From UBA6115 sp964629345 (GTDB lineage Bacteria; Bacillota; Clostridia; Christensenellales; Aristaeellaceae): a DNA stretch of 35,364 nucleotides. Below are positions 9,030 through 17,000 of this stretch, piece by piece. Where the stretch lies: NCBI GenBank assembly GCA_964629345.1, contig CAZVSG010000010.1, positions 1-35,364 on the forward strand, written 5' to 3'. Position numbers and translations under genes: made by a program. The notes beneath the pieces are model-generated. The model made no database searches and was not told where the DNA came from. It saw only the letters and a program-made list of their open reading frames with translations. The number at the start of each line of letters is the position of its first letter. Position 1 is the stretch's first letter.

Positions 9030-11465
9030 TTACTCCAGGACGGCATCGATCCGATAGGTTTTGCCGTATTCCCCGGTCAGAGGCAGAAGATTACCGTCCA
9101 TCGCCCTGCCGTCAACGCTCAGCGACAGGTTTCCTTTTTCGTCACCGGTCTTGTTCTTCATATGAATGACGTAGGTGTTCCCGCGGAATTTCCTGGTTAC
9201 GGTGAGTTCGCGCAGAAAACCGGGCAGGCAGGGGTCGATCTTCAAACCGTCAAACTGAGGCTTGATCCCCAGAATGCTTTGGGAGACCGCGTAAAAGCTC
9301 CAGGCGGCGGTTCCGGTCAGCCATGAGTTTTTCGCCTGCCCGAACCTGACGGCATGCGGACCTGCCACCATTTGGCTGTAGACATAGGGCTCTGTATGGT
9401 GCAGTGTCTGATCCTCGATGTACGCAGGGCAGGTGCGGCGATAGACCTCATACGCCCGTCCGCCGTGCCCCAGCACCGTTTCGGCAAGGACGATCCACGG
9501 ATTGCTGTGGCAGAAAACGCTCCCGTTCTCCTTGTACCCCGGCGGGTAGGAGCTGATCTCCCCCAGCTCCGGATGATAGGTGGTATACGGCGGCGCGAGC
9601 AGGGCGATGCCGTGCTTGGACATCAGCCTGTCCCAAACGGAATCCAGCGCACTTTGCGCCAGCCCCTCCTCAACGCCGATGCCCGCCATGACGCAGAACC
9701 CCTGAGGCTCGATGAAGATCTGCCCCTCATCGCATTCACGGCTGCCGACCTTGCGGCCATAAGCGTCATAGGCCCTCAGGAACCATTCCCCGTCCCAGCC
9801 GCTGTCCAGCACCCGCCGGATCATCTGCCGCTTGTACCCGGCCGTCGCCCATGCCTCATCCTCCCTGCCGCACTGTTTCATCAGGCTGGCGTAATCATCG
9901 CAGATGCTCACGAACATGCCTGCGATGAACACCGACTCCGCCACCCCGGATTCGAAATTCGCCGTTGTCTGGAAGCTTTCGCCGGGTTTATCAGAAAAGC
10001 AGTTCAGGTTCAGGCAGTCGTTCCAGTCCGCCCGGCCGATGAGCGGCAGCCCATGAGGGCCCAGATGGCCGAGCGTATAATGAAAGGATCTGAAAAGGTG
10101 TTCATGCAGAGGCTGCGCCAGCGCGTCCTGATTGTCAAAGGGGACGGATTCATTCAGGATGGCGTCATCCCCCGTTTCCTTCACATAGGCGGCCACCCCG
10201 TAGATCAGCCAGAGCGGGTCGTCATTGAAACCGGAGCCCACTTCAAGGTTCCCGCGCTTGGTCAGAGGCTGGTACTGATGATACGCGCTGCCGTCCGGCA
10301 GCTGCGTGGCGGCGATGTCCAGGATGCGCTGCCTTGCCCGGGATGGGATCAGGTGGACAAATCCCAGCAGGTCCTGCGCGGAATCGCGGAAGCCCATGCC
10401 GCGCCCGATCCCGCTTTCATAGAAACTTGCAGACCGGGACATGTTGAAGGTCACCATGCATTGGTACTGGTTCCAGACGTTGACCATCCGGTCCAGCCGG
10501 GCTTCCGGGGATGCCAGGGAGAAAGTGCCCAGTATGCCGTCCCAGTAAGCCTTCAGCATCAGGAGCGCTTCATCAAACTGCGCGTCGGTGGAAAAGGCCG
10601 TCATAAGCGCTTTCGCGGGCGCTTTGTTGATGACGCCGGGTGAAATGAACTTCTCCTCAGCCGCGTTCTCGCAGTACCCCAGGACGAAGATGCAGCCGGC
10701 GGATTCGCCTGGCGCCAGGGTGAAGCGAAGCTGGTGGCAGCCGACCGGCGACCAGCCGGAGGCAATGGAATCGTCAAGGCGGCCCTTGGCCACGTTCCGC
10801 GGCGCGTCAAAGCCGCTGTACGTCCCCAGAAAGGCATCCCGGTCCGTATCAAAGGCAACAATGGGACGATTCACTGCGAAGAGGGCATAATGATTGCGGC
10901 GTTCCCGGTACTCCGTTTTATGGTAAATGGCGCTTCCTTCCACTTCCACTTCGCCGACGGAGTAGTTGCGCTGGAAGTTGGTCGAATCGTCCATGGCGTT
11001 CCACAGGCAGAACTCGACACTGCTGAACAGGTCAAAACCCTTTTCCTGCTCTGAACCGTTCGTCATCTCCAGGCGGGTCACCAATGCGCTGTGCCCCCGT
11101 GGCACCAGGCTGGTCTGCTTGACGGCAAGGCCATCCCTGGCGCCTTCGATCACCGTATAGCCCAGGCCGTGGCGGCAGCTGTAGCTGTCAAGCGGTGTTC
11201 TGGCGGGCATCCAGCCCGGGTTCCAAACAGTTTCGCCGTCCCTGATGTAGAAATACTGCCCGCCCATGTCCCGCGGCGCGTTGTTGTAGCGGTAACGGGT
11301 CAGCCGCAGCAGCCTTGCGTCTTTGTAAAAACTGTACCCCCCGGACGTATTGCTGATGAGGGTAAAAAAGTCCTCGCTGCCAAGGTAGTTGATCCAGGGG
11401 GAGGGCGTGTCCGGTCTCCGGATGACATACTCCCTTTTCGCATCATCAAAGCTGCCGTAAGTCAT
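9030..11465 (-). CDS. GH94 cellobiose phosphorylase
   Basis: This cytoplasmic enzyme would split cellobiose with phosphate to alpha-glucose 1-phosphate and glucose, saving one ATP. The 811-residue protein is GH94 over its whole length. The N-terminus YGSFDDAKREYVI, RPDTP and SPWINYLG resembles clostridial cellobiose phosphorylases. It also contains the signature GIGRGMGFRDSAQDLLG (352-368) and GRADWNDCLNLNCF (477-490), where Asp483 aligns with the family general acid. The close match at the N-terminus favours cellobiose over chitobiose or cellodextrin, but specificity is inferred. The ribosome binding site is weak (AAGGGGG). The gene is separated from the transporter genes by 316 bases, so it may have its own promoter, though none is clear. 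Confidence 0.9.
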   Translation of the reverse strand: MTYGSFDDAKREYVIRRPDTPSPWINYLGSEDFFTLISNTSGGYSFYKDARLLRLTRYRYNNAPRDMGGQYFYIRDGETVWNPGWMPARTPLDSYSCRHGLGYTVIEGARDGLAVKQTSLVPRGHSALVTRLEMTNGSEQEKGFDLFSSVEFCLWNAMDDSTNFQRNYSVGEVEVEGSAIYHKTEYRERRNHYALFAVNRPIVAFDTDRDAFLGTYSGFDAPRNVAKGRLDDSIASGWSPVGCHQLRFTLAPGESAGCIFVLGYCENAAEEKFISPGVINKAPAKALMTAFSTDAQFDEALLMLKAYWDGILGTFSLASPEARLDRMVNVWNQYQCMVTFNMSRSASFYESGIGRGMGFRDSAQDLLGFVHLIPSRARQRILDIAATQLPDGSAYHQYQPLTKRGNLEVGSGFNDDPLWLIYGVAAYVKETGDDAILNESVPFDNQDALAQPLHEHLFRSFHYTLGHLGPHGLPLIGRADWNDCLNLNCFSDKPGESFQTTANFESGVAESVFIAGMFVSICDDYASLMKQCGREDEAWATAGYKRQMIRRVLDSGWDGEWFLRAYDAYGRKVGSRECDEGQIFIEPQGFCVMAGIGVEEGLAQSALDSVWDRLMSKHGIALLAPPYTTYHPELGEISSYPPGYKENGSVFCHSNPWIVLAETVLGHGGRAYEVYRRTCPAYIEDQTLHHTEPYVYSQMVAGPHAVRFGQAKNSWLTGTAAWSFYAVSQSILGIKPQFDGLKIDPCLPGFLRELTVTRKFRGNTYVIHMKNKTGDEKGNLSLSVDGRAMDGNLLPLTGEYGKTYRIDAVLE

Positions 11466-11781
11466 TGTGAGGGCCCCCTTTGCGCAATGGGCGTAAATGT
11501 TCCGAAGTGATCGGACGATGGTCCAAGTCTGAATCGCCTGAATCAGGAGCCGTCATTCTCATGGTCTGCCTAACCAGGCAACCCGCAGGGCACTGGCCTT
11601 GTTTGACTTCCCGGCCCATTGCCGATCAGACCGCCCATATGCTGATGGAGCACCTTTTCCCATCGTAATTCCCAGATATCCAGGCAGCCTGCCGTCATCC
11701 TGAGCGCATCAAACGGGCAGCCCCCGGCCGGCTTTGTCAGCGTCCTGTCCCGCAGTGCGTCAGGAAGAACAGCGCGTGGAT
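11466..11781. other. 316-base intergenic stretch without a convincing gene; repeat-like motifs
   Basis: No supported coding region was found. A start-less minus-strand frame of about 70 codons is open, but it resembles no family. Two related motifs, GCCGTCATTCTCATGGT at 11549-11565 and GCCGTCATCCTGAGCGC at 11691-11707, recall the short GTCATCCTGAGC-type intergenic repeats dispersed in many bacterial genomes. A small hairpin TGCCT/AGGCA lies at 11567-11580. No clear terminator for the permease gene or promoter for the phosphorylase gene was recognised. Confidence 0.4.
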
Positions 11782-12630
11782 TCAGCCCTTGATGCTTCCC
11801 AGCGCAACCCCGGCAATGATGTACTTGGACAGGAGGAAATAAATGACAAACAGCGGCAGCACCGACAGCGACAGCCCGAGATAGACCGCGCCGTACTCCG
11901 TGCGGTAGATGTCCCCGCGCAGCAGGCTGACCATGATGGGCAGGGTGTATTTGTCATTGTTGGTCAGCAGGATCAGCGGCAGGAAGAGGTTGTTCCAGCT
12001 GGCGACGAACGTGAAGATGGCCTGGGTCGCCATCGCGGGCTTCATGATGGGCAGGATGATCCGGTTGAAGGTGCCGAACTCGCCGGATCCGTCGATCCTG
12101 GCGGAGTCCACCAGTTCCAGCGGCAGGGACGCCAGCATGTACTGCCGCATGAAGAAAACCGTAGCGGGAGCAGCGATGGCGGGCAGGATGAGCGCCAGAA
12201 GGTTGTTTGACATGCCGATCTGGTACATGAATTTATAAAACCCGATGCTGGTCACCTGCGCCGGGATCATCATGACGGACAGGATGAGGGTGAAGAAGGC
12301 CTGGCGGAGCTTCCATGAGTAGGCGACCAGCGCGTAGGCCGTAAGGGTGGAGAAATAGATCGCCAGTGCGGTCGCGCCTGTGGAGATGATCACGGAATTG
12401 AGCATTCCCTTGAACGGATCAAACGTTTTCCCCGTCAGGATGCTGTAGTTGTTCATCAGATAGCCCGAGGGGATGACGGAAACGCCTCTCTGCTGGATCT
12501 CAAAGGTGCTGCGGGTCGAGTTGACAAACATGATGATGAAAGGGAACAGGCTCAGGAGCGCCAGGATGATGCAGAATACATAGATGACTGTCCGGAATGC
12601 GTTCCTGCCGACAGAATTGCTCTGATTCAT
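11782..12630 (-). CDS. Carbohydrate ABC transporter permease, MalG type
   Basis: The 282-residue inner-membrane permease belongs to the CUT1 family of sugar importers. It has about six transmembrane helices, beginning at residues 13-35. The EAA loop that docks the ATPase is visible as ELVDSARIDGSGEFGTFNRIILPIMKPA (about 156-185). The ATG overlaps the stop of the MalF-type gene (ATGA), so the two are translationally coupled and would form the heterodimeric channel. No ATP-binding gene is present in the locus, so a shared ATPase elsewhere is probably used. Confidence 0.93.
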   Translation of the reverse strand: MNQSNSVGRNAFRTVIYVFCIILALLSLFPFIIMFVNSTRSTFEIQQRGVSVIPSGYLMNNYSILTGKTFDPFKGMLNSVIISTGATALAIYFSTLTAYALVAYSWKLRQAFFTLILSVMMIPAQVTSIGFYKFMYQIGMSNNLLALILPAIAAPATVFFMRQYMLASLPLELVDSARIDGSGEFGTFNRIILPIMKPAMATQAIFTFVASWNNLFLPLILLTNNDKYTLPIMVSLLRGDIYRTEYGAVYLGLSLSVLPLFVIYFLLSKYIIAGVALGSIKG

Positions 12631-13610
12631 TTGACTGCCCCCTTCGCCTTCAGCCCGCCGCGCTTGATCTGGCGGGACAGCTGCCGGATCGCCTTTCTTT
12701 CCTGGGCTTCCTTTTTGTCGCGCATGAGGAAGAAGATGAGCATGGAAAAGAACGCGATGATGACAAACATGATCATGCTGGCGGCCGAGGCGCGGTTGAA
12801 CAGATAACTGCCGCTGAACGCCTGGTTGAAAATGAACAGGCTGGTAGTGAGCGTCGCGTTGCCCGGCTGGCCCAGGTTGAACAGTTTGGGAATGTCGAAC
12901 ATGTTCAGGCCGCCGATCAGGCTGGTGATGAGCACGAACAGCAGGATCGTCCTGAGGTTGGGGATGGTGATATAGAAAAACGTCTGCACGTCGTTCGCGC
13001 CGTCGATGTCTGCGGCCTCAAAGATCTCCGGGTTGATGCCCAGCACGCCGGACACCAGGATGATCATGGTATATCCGTACCACATCCAGAACTGGATGAA
13101 AGAGATGATAAGCTGTGACGCCAGCTTGTCGGACAGGAAATAATACGGGCTTGAGAGAAGCCCGGACTTGACCAGGGTGTCGTTGACAGGTCCCATCGGA
13201 TAACCGAACAGCACGTTGAACAGGATGGCGATCGTGGCCGCGGTGATGATGTTGGGCATGTAGAAAACGACCTTGAAGAAACCCTGTCCCTTGATCTTGT
13301 TGTGGTTTGAGGTGAACCAGGCTGTCAGCAGCAGGGCCAGCAGGATCTGCGGGATGAAGTTGATCACCCAGATCTTGACCGTGTTGACCAAGGACTGATT
13401 AAAGGAAGCGTTGTTGAGAATCAACCTGAAGTTGTCAAACGGTTTCTCCAGGAATTTGAAGCTGGTCGTCAGCAGGCCTTTCATGTCCGTAAAGCCGAGG
13501 ACCGCCGTATAAAGCGTCGGATACAACGAGAAGATCAAATACGCCGTGATAAATGGAATGCTGAAGATGTATCCGTATCTTGCGTAGCTGATGCCTTTGC
13601 GGCGCTTCAC
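12627..13610 (-). CDS. Carbohydrate ABC transporter permease, MalF type
   Basis: This 327-residue permease is the MalF-like partner of the following gene. A GTG start at 13610 is used: no ATG is available in frame before the first membrane helix (about residues 13-35), and a stop codon lies in frame just upstream. The best ribosome binding site (AAGGGG) is distant. The EAA motif is EIFEAADIDGANDVQTFFYITIPNL. The gene lies 78 bases downstream of the binding-protein gene, beyond a strong hairpin, so its expression is likely lower than that of the binding protein. The C-terminus is basic. Confidence 0.92.
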   Translation of the reverse strand: MKRRKGISYARYGYIFSIPFITAYLIFSLYPTLYTAVLGFTDMKGLLTTSFKFLEKPFDNFRLILNNASFNQSLVNTVKIWVINFIPQILLALLLTAWFTSNHNKIKGQGFFKVVFYMPNIITAATIAILFNVLFGYPMGPVNDTLVKSGLLSSPYYFLSDKLASQLIISFIQFWMWYGYTMIILVSGVLGINPEIFEAADIDGANDVQTFFYITIPNLRTILLFVLITSLIGGLNMFDIPKLFNLGQPGNATLTTSLFIFNQAFSGSYLFNRASAASMIMFVIIAFFSMLIFFLMRDKKEAQERKAIRQLSRQIKRGGLKAKGAVK

Positions 13611-13636
13611 CGATCATCACACCCCTTTGCGTTCTG

Positions 13637-13676
13637 AAAACGCTGCGGGAATGGGTTTCCCCGCTTCCCGCAGCGT
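13637..13676 (-). terminator. Intra-operon hairpin/attenuator after the solute-binding protein gene
   Basis: A perfect 12-bp stem (ACGCTGCGGGAA at 13640-13651 with TTCCCGCAGCGT at 13665-13676), a 13-base loop and a TTTT run on the minus strand lie between the binding-protein stop and the permease start. Such structures commonly cause partial termination or protect the 3' end, so that binding protein is made in excess of permeases, as in mal-type operons. Confidence 0.82.
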
Positions 13677-13688
13677 GACTTCAGAGTG

Positions 13689-15014
13689 TTATTCGACGAC
13701 GACGTCGAGGTTGTCAGCAACGTTCTGTTTGAACTGCGCGACGGCTTCCTCGCGGGTGATCTGCCCGGAGGTATACAGCCGGACAGCATCGCGGAAGAAA
13801 CGGTTGATGGTCTCGTCATACTGGGTCAGGTTTTTGCCGTTGGCGAACTGGTTGGAAGGAACGAACACGTCAAACATGTTCTGTCCGCCCAGGAACTCCA
13901 GGGTACCGTTGGACTTGGCCATCACAACGCCGGAAGCGACGGTATCCTTGGTGCCGCCTTCTCCGAAGAGCGTGCCGTTGGCCCAGTGATACTGCAGGCC
14001 TGTTTCAGCGGTGTCCAGTGTGATCCAGTTGATGATCTCACCGACGGCTTCCTTGTTCTTGGAGTCCTTGTTGGCCAGCACCCAGGTGCCGCCCCAGAAG
14101 AAGCCGACCGGCGGCTCGCAGACGGCCCAGTCGCCGTACGTGCCTTCGCCTGCCTTGGTTCCGCCGGAGTTGCCGGCCATGACGTAGTTGATCAGCCAGG
14201 CGGGTCCGAAGAAGCCGAAGATGCCCTTGGCGCCTTCACCCTTCATATCGGCAAACCAGGCGTCGGTCCAGTCCTGGGTGTCGTTGTAGTAATCGTTCTG
14301 CTTGAGTGTCATGGAGATGTCCAGGAAAGCTTCACGGTTCGGATCCAGGTTGAGTTTTCCGTCAACGACCCAGCCCTGCGGCGAGCTGTTCTCCACAGCG
14401 TGCCAGATGTCGCCGTCGCCGGAAACGATGCCGTAGCCTTTTTCCTTCAGGGCAGCGGCGGCCTCAAAGAACTTTTCCCAGCCGGGGCCGACCTTCGCGC
14501 CGACTTCAGCGGGGTCGTCCGTGCCGAAGACTTCCTTGGCGATGGAGCGGCGGTAGATGAACGCGCCGCCGGTGGCCTGATAGCCCAGCGCAACCAGGTC
14601 GCCGTTGGGGTTGGTACCGATGTCCACGGTGTACTGGGCGATATCGGCAGCGGGTACGGCAGCGGCCACATCGATGCCCAGGTCTTTGTAGGCGGCAGCG
14701 AAGCCGGCCGCGTCGCCCTGGGTGTACTTGAGCACGAACGCAGCTTCTGCGCAGTAGATGTCCGGCGCGTCAGCGCCGCCCTGCAAGGCCTGATCAAGGG
14801 CCGGCTGATAGGCGCCGTCGGTCGTGGCAACGATGGTTTCCTTCACCTCGTACTTCGCGCCGAACTCGGGGTTGAGTTCCAGGTACCGTTTGATCATGTT
14901 GGGGACTTCAGTCGTAAACGACCAGACGTTCAGTACCGTCTTCTGCTCCGCGAACACAGAGCCGAGAGACAGAACCAGCACCAGGGACAGCATGAGGGCA
15001 ACCAGTCTCTTCAT
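13689..15014 (-). CDS. Sugar ABC transporter solute-binding protein, secreted type without lipobox
   Basis: The start at 15014 has AAAGGAGGAA upstream and gives 441 residues. The N-terminus MKRLVALMLSLVLVLSLGSVFA is a signal peptide with a type I cleavage site before EQK. There is no cysteine, so no lipoprotein anchor is visible. The mature part fits family 1 extracellular binding proteins of CUT1 importers: LNVWSFTTEVPNMIKRYLELNP at the start, aromatic-rich loops and GGTWVLANKDSKNKEAVGEIINWI near the middle. The neighbours (two permeases, LacI-type regulator, cellobiose phosphorylase) suggest a cellobiose or cello-oligosaccharide ligand, which is inference. Confidence 0.92.
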   Translation of the reverse strand: MKRLVALMLSLVLVLSLGSVFAEQKTVLNVWSFTTEVPNMIKRYLELNPEFGAKYEVKETIVATTDGAYQPALDQALQGGADAPDIYCAEAAFVLKYTQGDAAGFAAAYKDLGIDVAAAVPAADIAQYTVDIGTNPNGDLVALGYQATGGAFIYRRSIAKEVFGTDDPAEVGAKVGPGWEKFFEAAAALKEKGYGIVSGDGDIWHAVENSSPQGWVVDGKLNLDPNREAFLDISMTLKQNDYYNDTQDWTDAWFADMKGEGAKGIFGFFGPAWLINYVMAGNSGGTKAGEGTYGDWAVCEPPVGFFWGGTWVLANKDSKNKEAVGEIINWITLDTAETGLQYHWANGTLFGEGGTKDTVASGVVMAKSNGTLEFLGGQNMFDVFVPSNQFANGKNLTQYDETINRFFRDAVRLYTSGQITREEAVAQFKQNVADNLDVVVE

Positions 15015-15042
15015 TTGGATTCCTCCTTTAATATTTGCCAAA

Positions 15043-15072
15043 TTCCGTTTCAGGCATCCCTGAAATACGGAA
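15043..15072 (-). repeat. Imperfect inverted repeat between the LacI and binding-protein genes
   Basis: TTCCG and TTTCAGG (15043-15054) pair with CCTGAAATACGGAA (15059-15072), leaving a 2-base bulge and a 4-base loop. It lies in the 65-base gap between the regulator stop and the binding-protein start. There is no good T-tract, so it may be a weak terminator, an mRNA processing site or an operator. No separate promoter for the binding-protein gene was recognised. Confidence 0.5.
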
Positions 15073-15079
15073 CCAGGTG

Positions 15080-16093
15080 TCAGTCGGGAATGGCAACCGT
15101 CGCGCCTTCCAGAAGGGTGACAGGGACGATGACCGTCTCCCACTCCTTCACGTCGCGTTTCTTTTCGATGTGCTCCAGCAGCATCTCCGCCGCCCTTTGC
15201 CCGATGGCAAAGGCATCCTGCCGGACCGTCGTCAGCCGGGGGCTGATGTGGTCCAGAAAATCCAGCCCGTCAAAGCCAATGACGGAGATATCATCAGGTA
15301 CGCGCAAACCTGCTTCCTTTACAGCAAGGATACCCCCCAGAGCCGCATAATCATCCGGCATCAGGATACAGGTGGGCGGATCGGACAGTTTCAGCAATTC
15401 CGCCGTCGCCGCTTTCGTGCACCGGACGTCCCGGTAGCGGCTCTCCAGAAGGTATTCACTCCTGTATGGCAGCCCGAGTTGCTCAAGCGCTTTTTGATAG
15501 CCGTTCACCCGGCTCTCCGTCACGCCGGAAAGGGCGCCGCAGACGTAAGCGATCCTGCGGTGACCGAGGCTGTATGCGTGGCTGACCGCCTTGTATATCC
15601 CCGCCATGTTGTCGGAAAAGACGGAAGGATGGCCGGCATAGGTGTGGTCAATGCTGACCAGGGGAACGTCGCTGCCCGCCAGCTCAAGCAGCTCAGGATC
15701 CCCAAAATCACTGCACTCGATGAATACCCCGTCCAGGTTGCTGTGGCGGCAGTGCTCCAGGTAACTGATCCTGCGTTTCCCGACAGTGTGGTTCATCAGC
15801 ATCAGGTCATATCCTTTTGCCTCCATGTTGACCCTGAAGCCTTCCAGAACGGTGACGAAAAACTGGTTCAGCAGGCCGTGACTCTCATCATCCTCAAGGA
15901 GAACGCCGATATTGAAGCTGCGATTCATTTTCAGCGCCTGCGCCGCCGCATTGGGCAGGTACCCCATGTCCCTGGCGGTCTTCCGGATCTTATCCGCCGT
16001 CTTCGCGCCGACTCCTGGCATATGGTTGAGCGCTTTTGAGACAGAGGCGACCGAAATCCCGCAGTGCTCAGCGATGTGCTTCAGGGTAACCAT
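15080..16093 (-). CDS. LacI-family transcriptional regulator of the sugar locus
   Basis: The start at 16093 (MVTLKHIAEHCGIS) has AAGGAG 6 bases upstream, giving 337 residues, normal for LacI/GalR proteins. The helix-turn-helix and hinge occupy residues 1-56 (VTLKHIAEHCG, SVASVSKALN, GYLPNAAAQALK), followed by a periplasmic-binding-protein-like sugar domain with VFIECSDFGDPE and VIGFDGLDFLDHISPRLTTV. Its promoter is flanked by two operator-like sites, so it probably represses itself and, through read-through, the downstream transporter genes. The effector is likely a cellobiose-derived sugar, by context only. Confidence 0.92.
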   Translation of the reverse strand: MVTLKHIAEHCGISVASVSKALNHMPGVGAKTADKIRKTARDMGYLPNAAAQALKMNRSFNIGVLLEDDESHGLLNQFFVTVLEGFRVNMEAKGYDLMLMNHTVGKRRISYLEHCRHSNLDGVFIECSDFGDPELLELAGSDVPLVSIDHTYAGHPSVFSDNMAGIYKAVSHAYSLGHRRIAYVCGALSGVTESRVNGYQKALEQLGLPYRSEYLLESRYRDVRCTKAATAELLKLSDPPTCILMPDDYAALGGILAVKEAGLRVPDDISVIGFDGLDFLDHISPRLTTVRQDAFAIGQRAAEMLLEHIEKKRDVKEWETVIVPVTLLEGATVAIPD

Positions 16094-16123
16094 GCCATTC
16101 TCCTTCAATAGAAACAATGTATT

Positions 16124-16133
16124 AATCGTTTTC
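16124..16133 (-). promoter_or_regulatory. LacI-type operator candidate, proximal site
   Basis: GAAAACGATT on the minus strand (AATCGTTTTC on plus) overlaps the predicted transcription start of the LacI gene. Its centre CpG and A/T arms fit LacI-family half-site logic. Confidence 0.6.
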
Positions 16134-16139
16134 GTGTCC

Positions 16140-16168
16140 AGTGTAGCGCCATATTTCACAGCTGTCAA
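16140..16168 (-). promoter_or_regulatory. Sigma-A-type promoter of the LacI-type regulator and sugar locus
   Basis: On the minus strand, TTGACA (16168-16163), a 17-base spacer and TACACT (16145-16140) put the start site near 16133. It sits between the two GAAAACGATT sites and is the only convincing promoter seen for the regulator-transporter genes. Confidence 0.78.
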
Positions 16169-16174
16169 GCTTTT

Positions 16175-16184
16175 GAAAACGATT
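16175..16184 (+). promoter_or_regulatory. LacI-type operator candidate, distal site
   Basis: GAAAACGATT on the plus strand lies 6 bases upstream of the -35 box of the LacI-gene promoter. It is an exact inverted copy of the proximal site, 51 bases centre to centre. The wider site also partly resembles a CcpA cre element, so carbon-catabolite control is an alternative. Confidence 0.6.
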
Positions 16185-16220
16185 TTTCCGAAAACATCCG
16201 CAGCCCCACGCTGCGGACAA

Positions 16221-16249
16221 TTGACGCTTCCATCCGCGTAGGCTATCCT
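16221..16249 (+). promoter_or_regulatory. Promoter of the XRE-regulator gene
   Basis: TTGACG (16221-16226), a 17-base spacer and TATCCT (16244-16249) precede the start codon at 16275. The next base run TTATAAAA offers no better -10 at correct spacing. It diverges from the LacI-gene promoter. Confidence 0.6.
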
Positions 16250-16274
16250 TATAAAAGGCGCAAGGAGGGATACC

Positions 16275-16976
16275 ATGAGCAGACTGGGTGATTTGCTTCA
16301 TCTGGAGCGGACCAGGAGAGGCATGACGGCAAAGCAGGTCGCAAAACTGGCAGGGGTGAGCGAAAGCTATCTGCTGGAGGTCGAGGCGGGCACAAGGATC
16401 ATCCAGGATGACCAGGCCCGGAGGATCATGAAGAAGATGGGTATGGAAGCGATAGAAGACGCCGCGTTCACGCTGGATGATATCGCCTCGACCGTGGACC
16501 TCCAGAGCGTTGTCAGCCCTGAACGCCTAAAAAAAAGCAAGCCTGCCGGAAACGAAGAACCGTCAAAGTCCGACGGTTCCATTTGGCTTGACGCGCTGCG
16601 CGGCGTACTGCAGCACGTCCCAATCTACAACGCCGTCATGCAGGAGGTCGGCAGCCGCCTGCTTCCGGTCAATCAGGGCAAAATTGAGGGAACTTCTGCT
16701 GAAAAGGTGTTCTACTTCAAAGCGCCGGATAACCGCATGCGCGGTTACCGGGTCCAGCAGGGGGATCTGGTGCTGGTCGTCCCGGCGCAGAACGCACAGG
16801 ACGGGAAAATGATGCTGCTGGATACGCCGCTTGGCAGGCAGCTGTACATGATCAAGATCCTCCCCAGATACCAGCTGCTGCTGCAAAGCTTTGACCAGCA
16901 GGGCGAAAGCGAGATCGTCAACATGGCGGACACACAGATCGTCGGCCGGTGCGTCAGGCTGGAAGCGGAACTGTAA
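16275..16976 (+). CDS. XRE-family regulator with degenerate S24/LexA-like C-terminal domain
   Basis: The 233-residue protein starts behind AAGGAGGGATACC. Residues 4-60 form an XRE helix-turn-helix (LERTRRGMTAKQVAKLAGVSESYLLEVEAG in two helices around a tight turn). A polar linker (about 84-102) leads to a C-terminal beta-rich domain. There, RMRGYRVQQGDLVLV and YMIKIL resemble the S24 peptidase fold. The Ser of the usual GDSM is replaced (Arg154 before Met155) while Lys194 is kept, so self-cleavage is unlikely. It probably acts as a ligand-sensing or dimerising repressor. The linker is encoded by an A8 run followed by a hairpin. The YitT-family gene follows 24 bases later. Its regulon is unknown. 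Confidence 0.82.
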   Translation: MSRLGDLLHLERTRRGMTAKQVAKLAGVSESYLLEVEAGTRIIQDDQARRIMKKMGMEAIEDAAFTLDDIASTVDLQSVVSPERLKKSKPAGNEEPSKSDGSIWLDALRGVLQHVPIYNAVMQEVGSRLLPVNQGKIEGTSAEKVFYFKAPDNRMRGYRVQQGDLVLVVPAQNAQDGKMMLLDTPLGRQLYMIKILPRYQLLLQSFDQQGESEIVNMADTQIVGRCVRLEAEL

Positions 16977-17000
16977 CCGCACCGGCTGAGGAGAGAACAA

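Noticed and set aside
9354..10643. Plus-strand open frame of 429 codons opposite the cellobiose phosphorylase gene
   Set aside because: It lies wholly opposite a clear GH94 gene, is Arg/Pro/His-rich and has no recognisable domain or ribosome binding site.
11569..11781. Start-less minus-strand frame of about 70 codons in the sugar-locus gap, possible gene remnant
   Set aside because: No start codon with a ribosome binding site and no resemblance to a known protein; repeat-like DNA explains it as well.
13686..15350. Plus-strand open frame of 554 codons opposite the binding-protein and LacI genes
   Set aside because: It is antisense to two well-supported genes, has low-complexity Val/Gly/Asp-rich sequence typical of GC-rich shadow frames, and matches no family.
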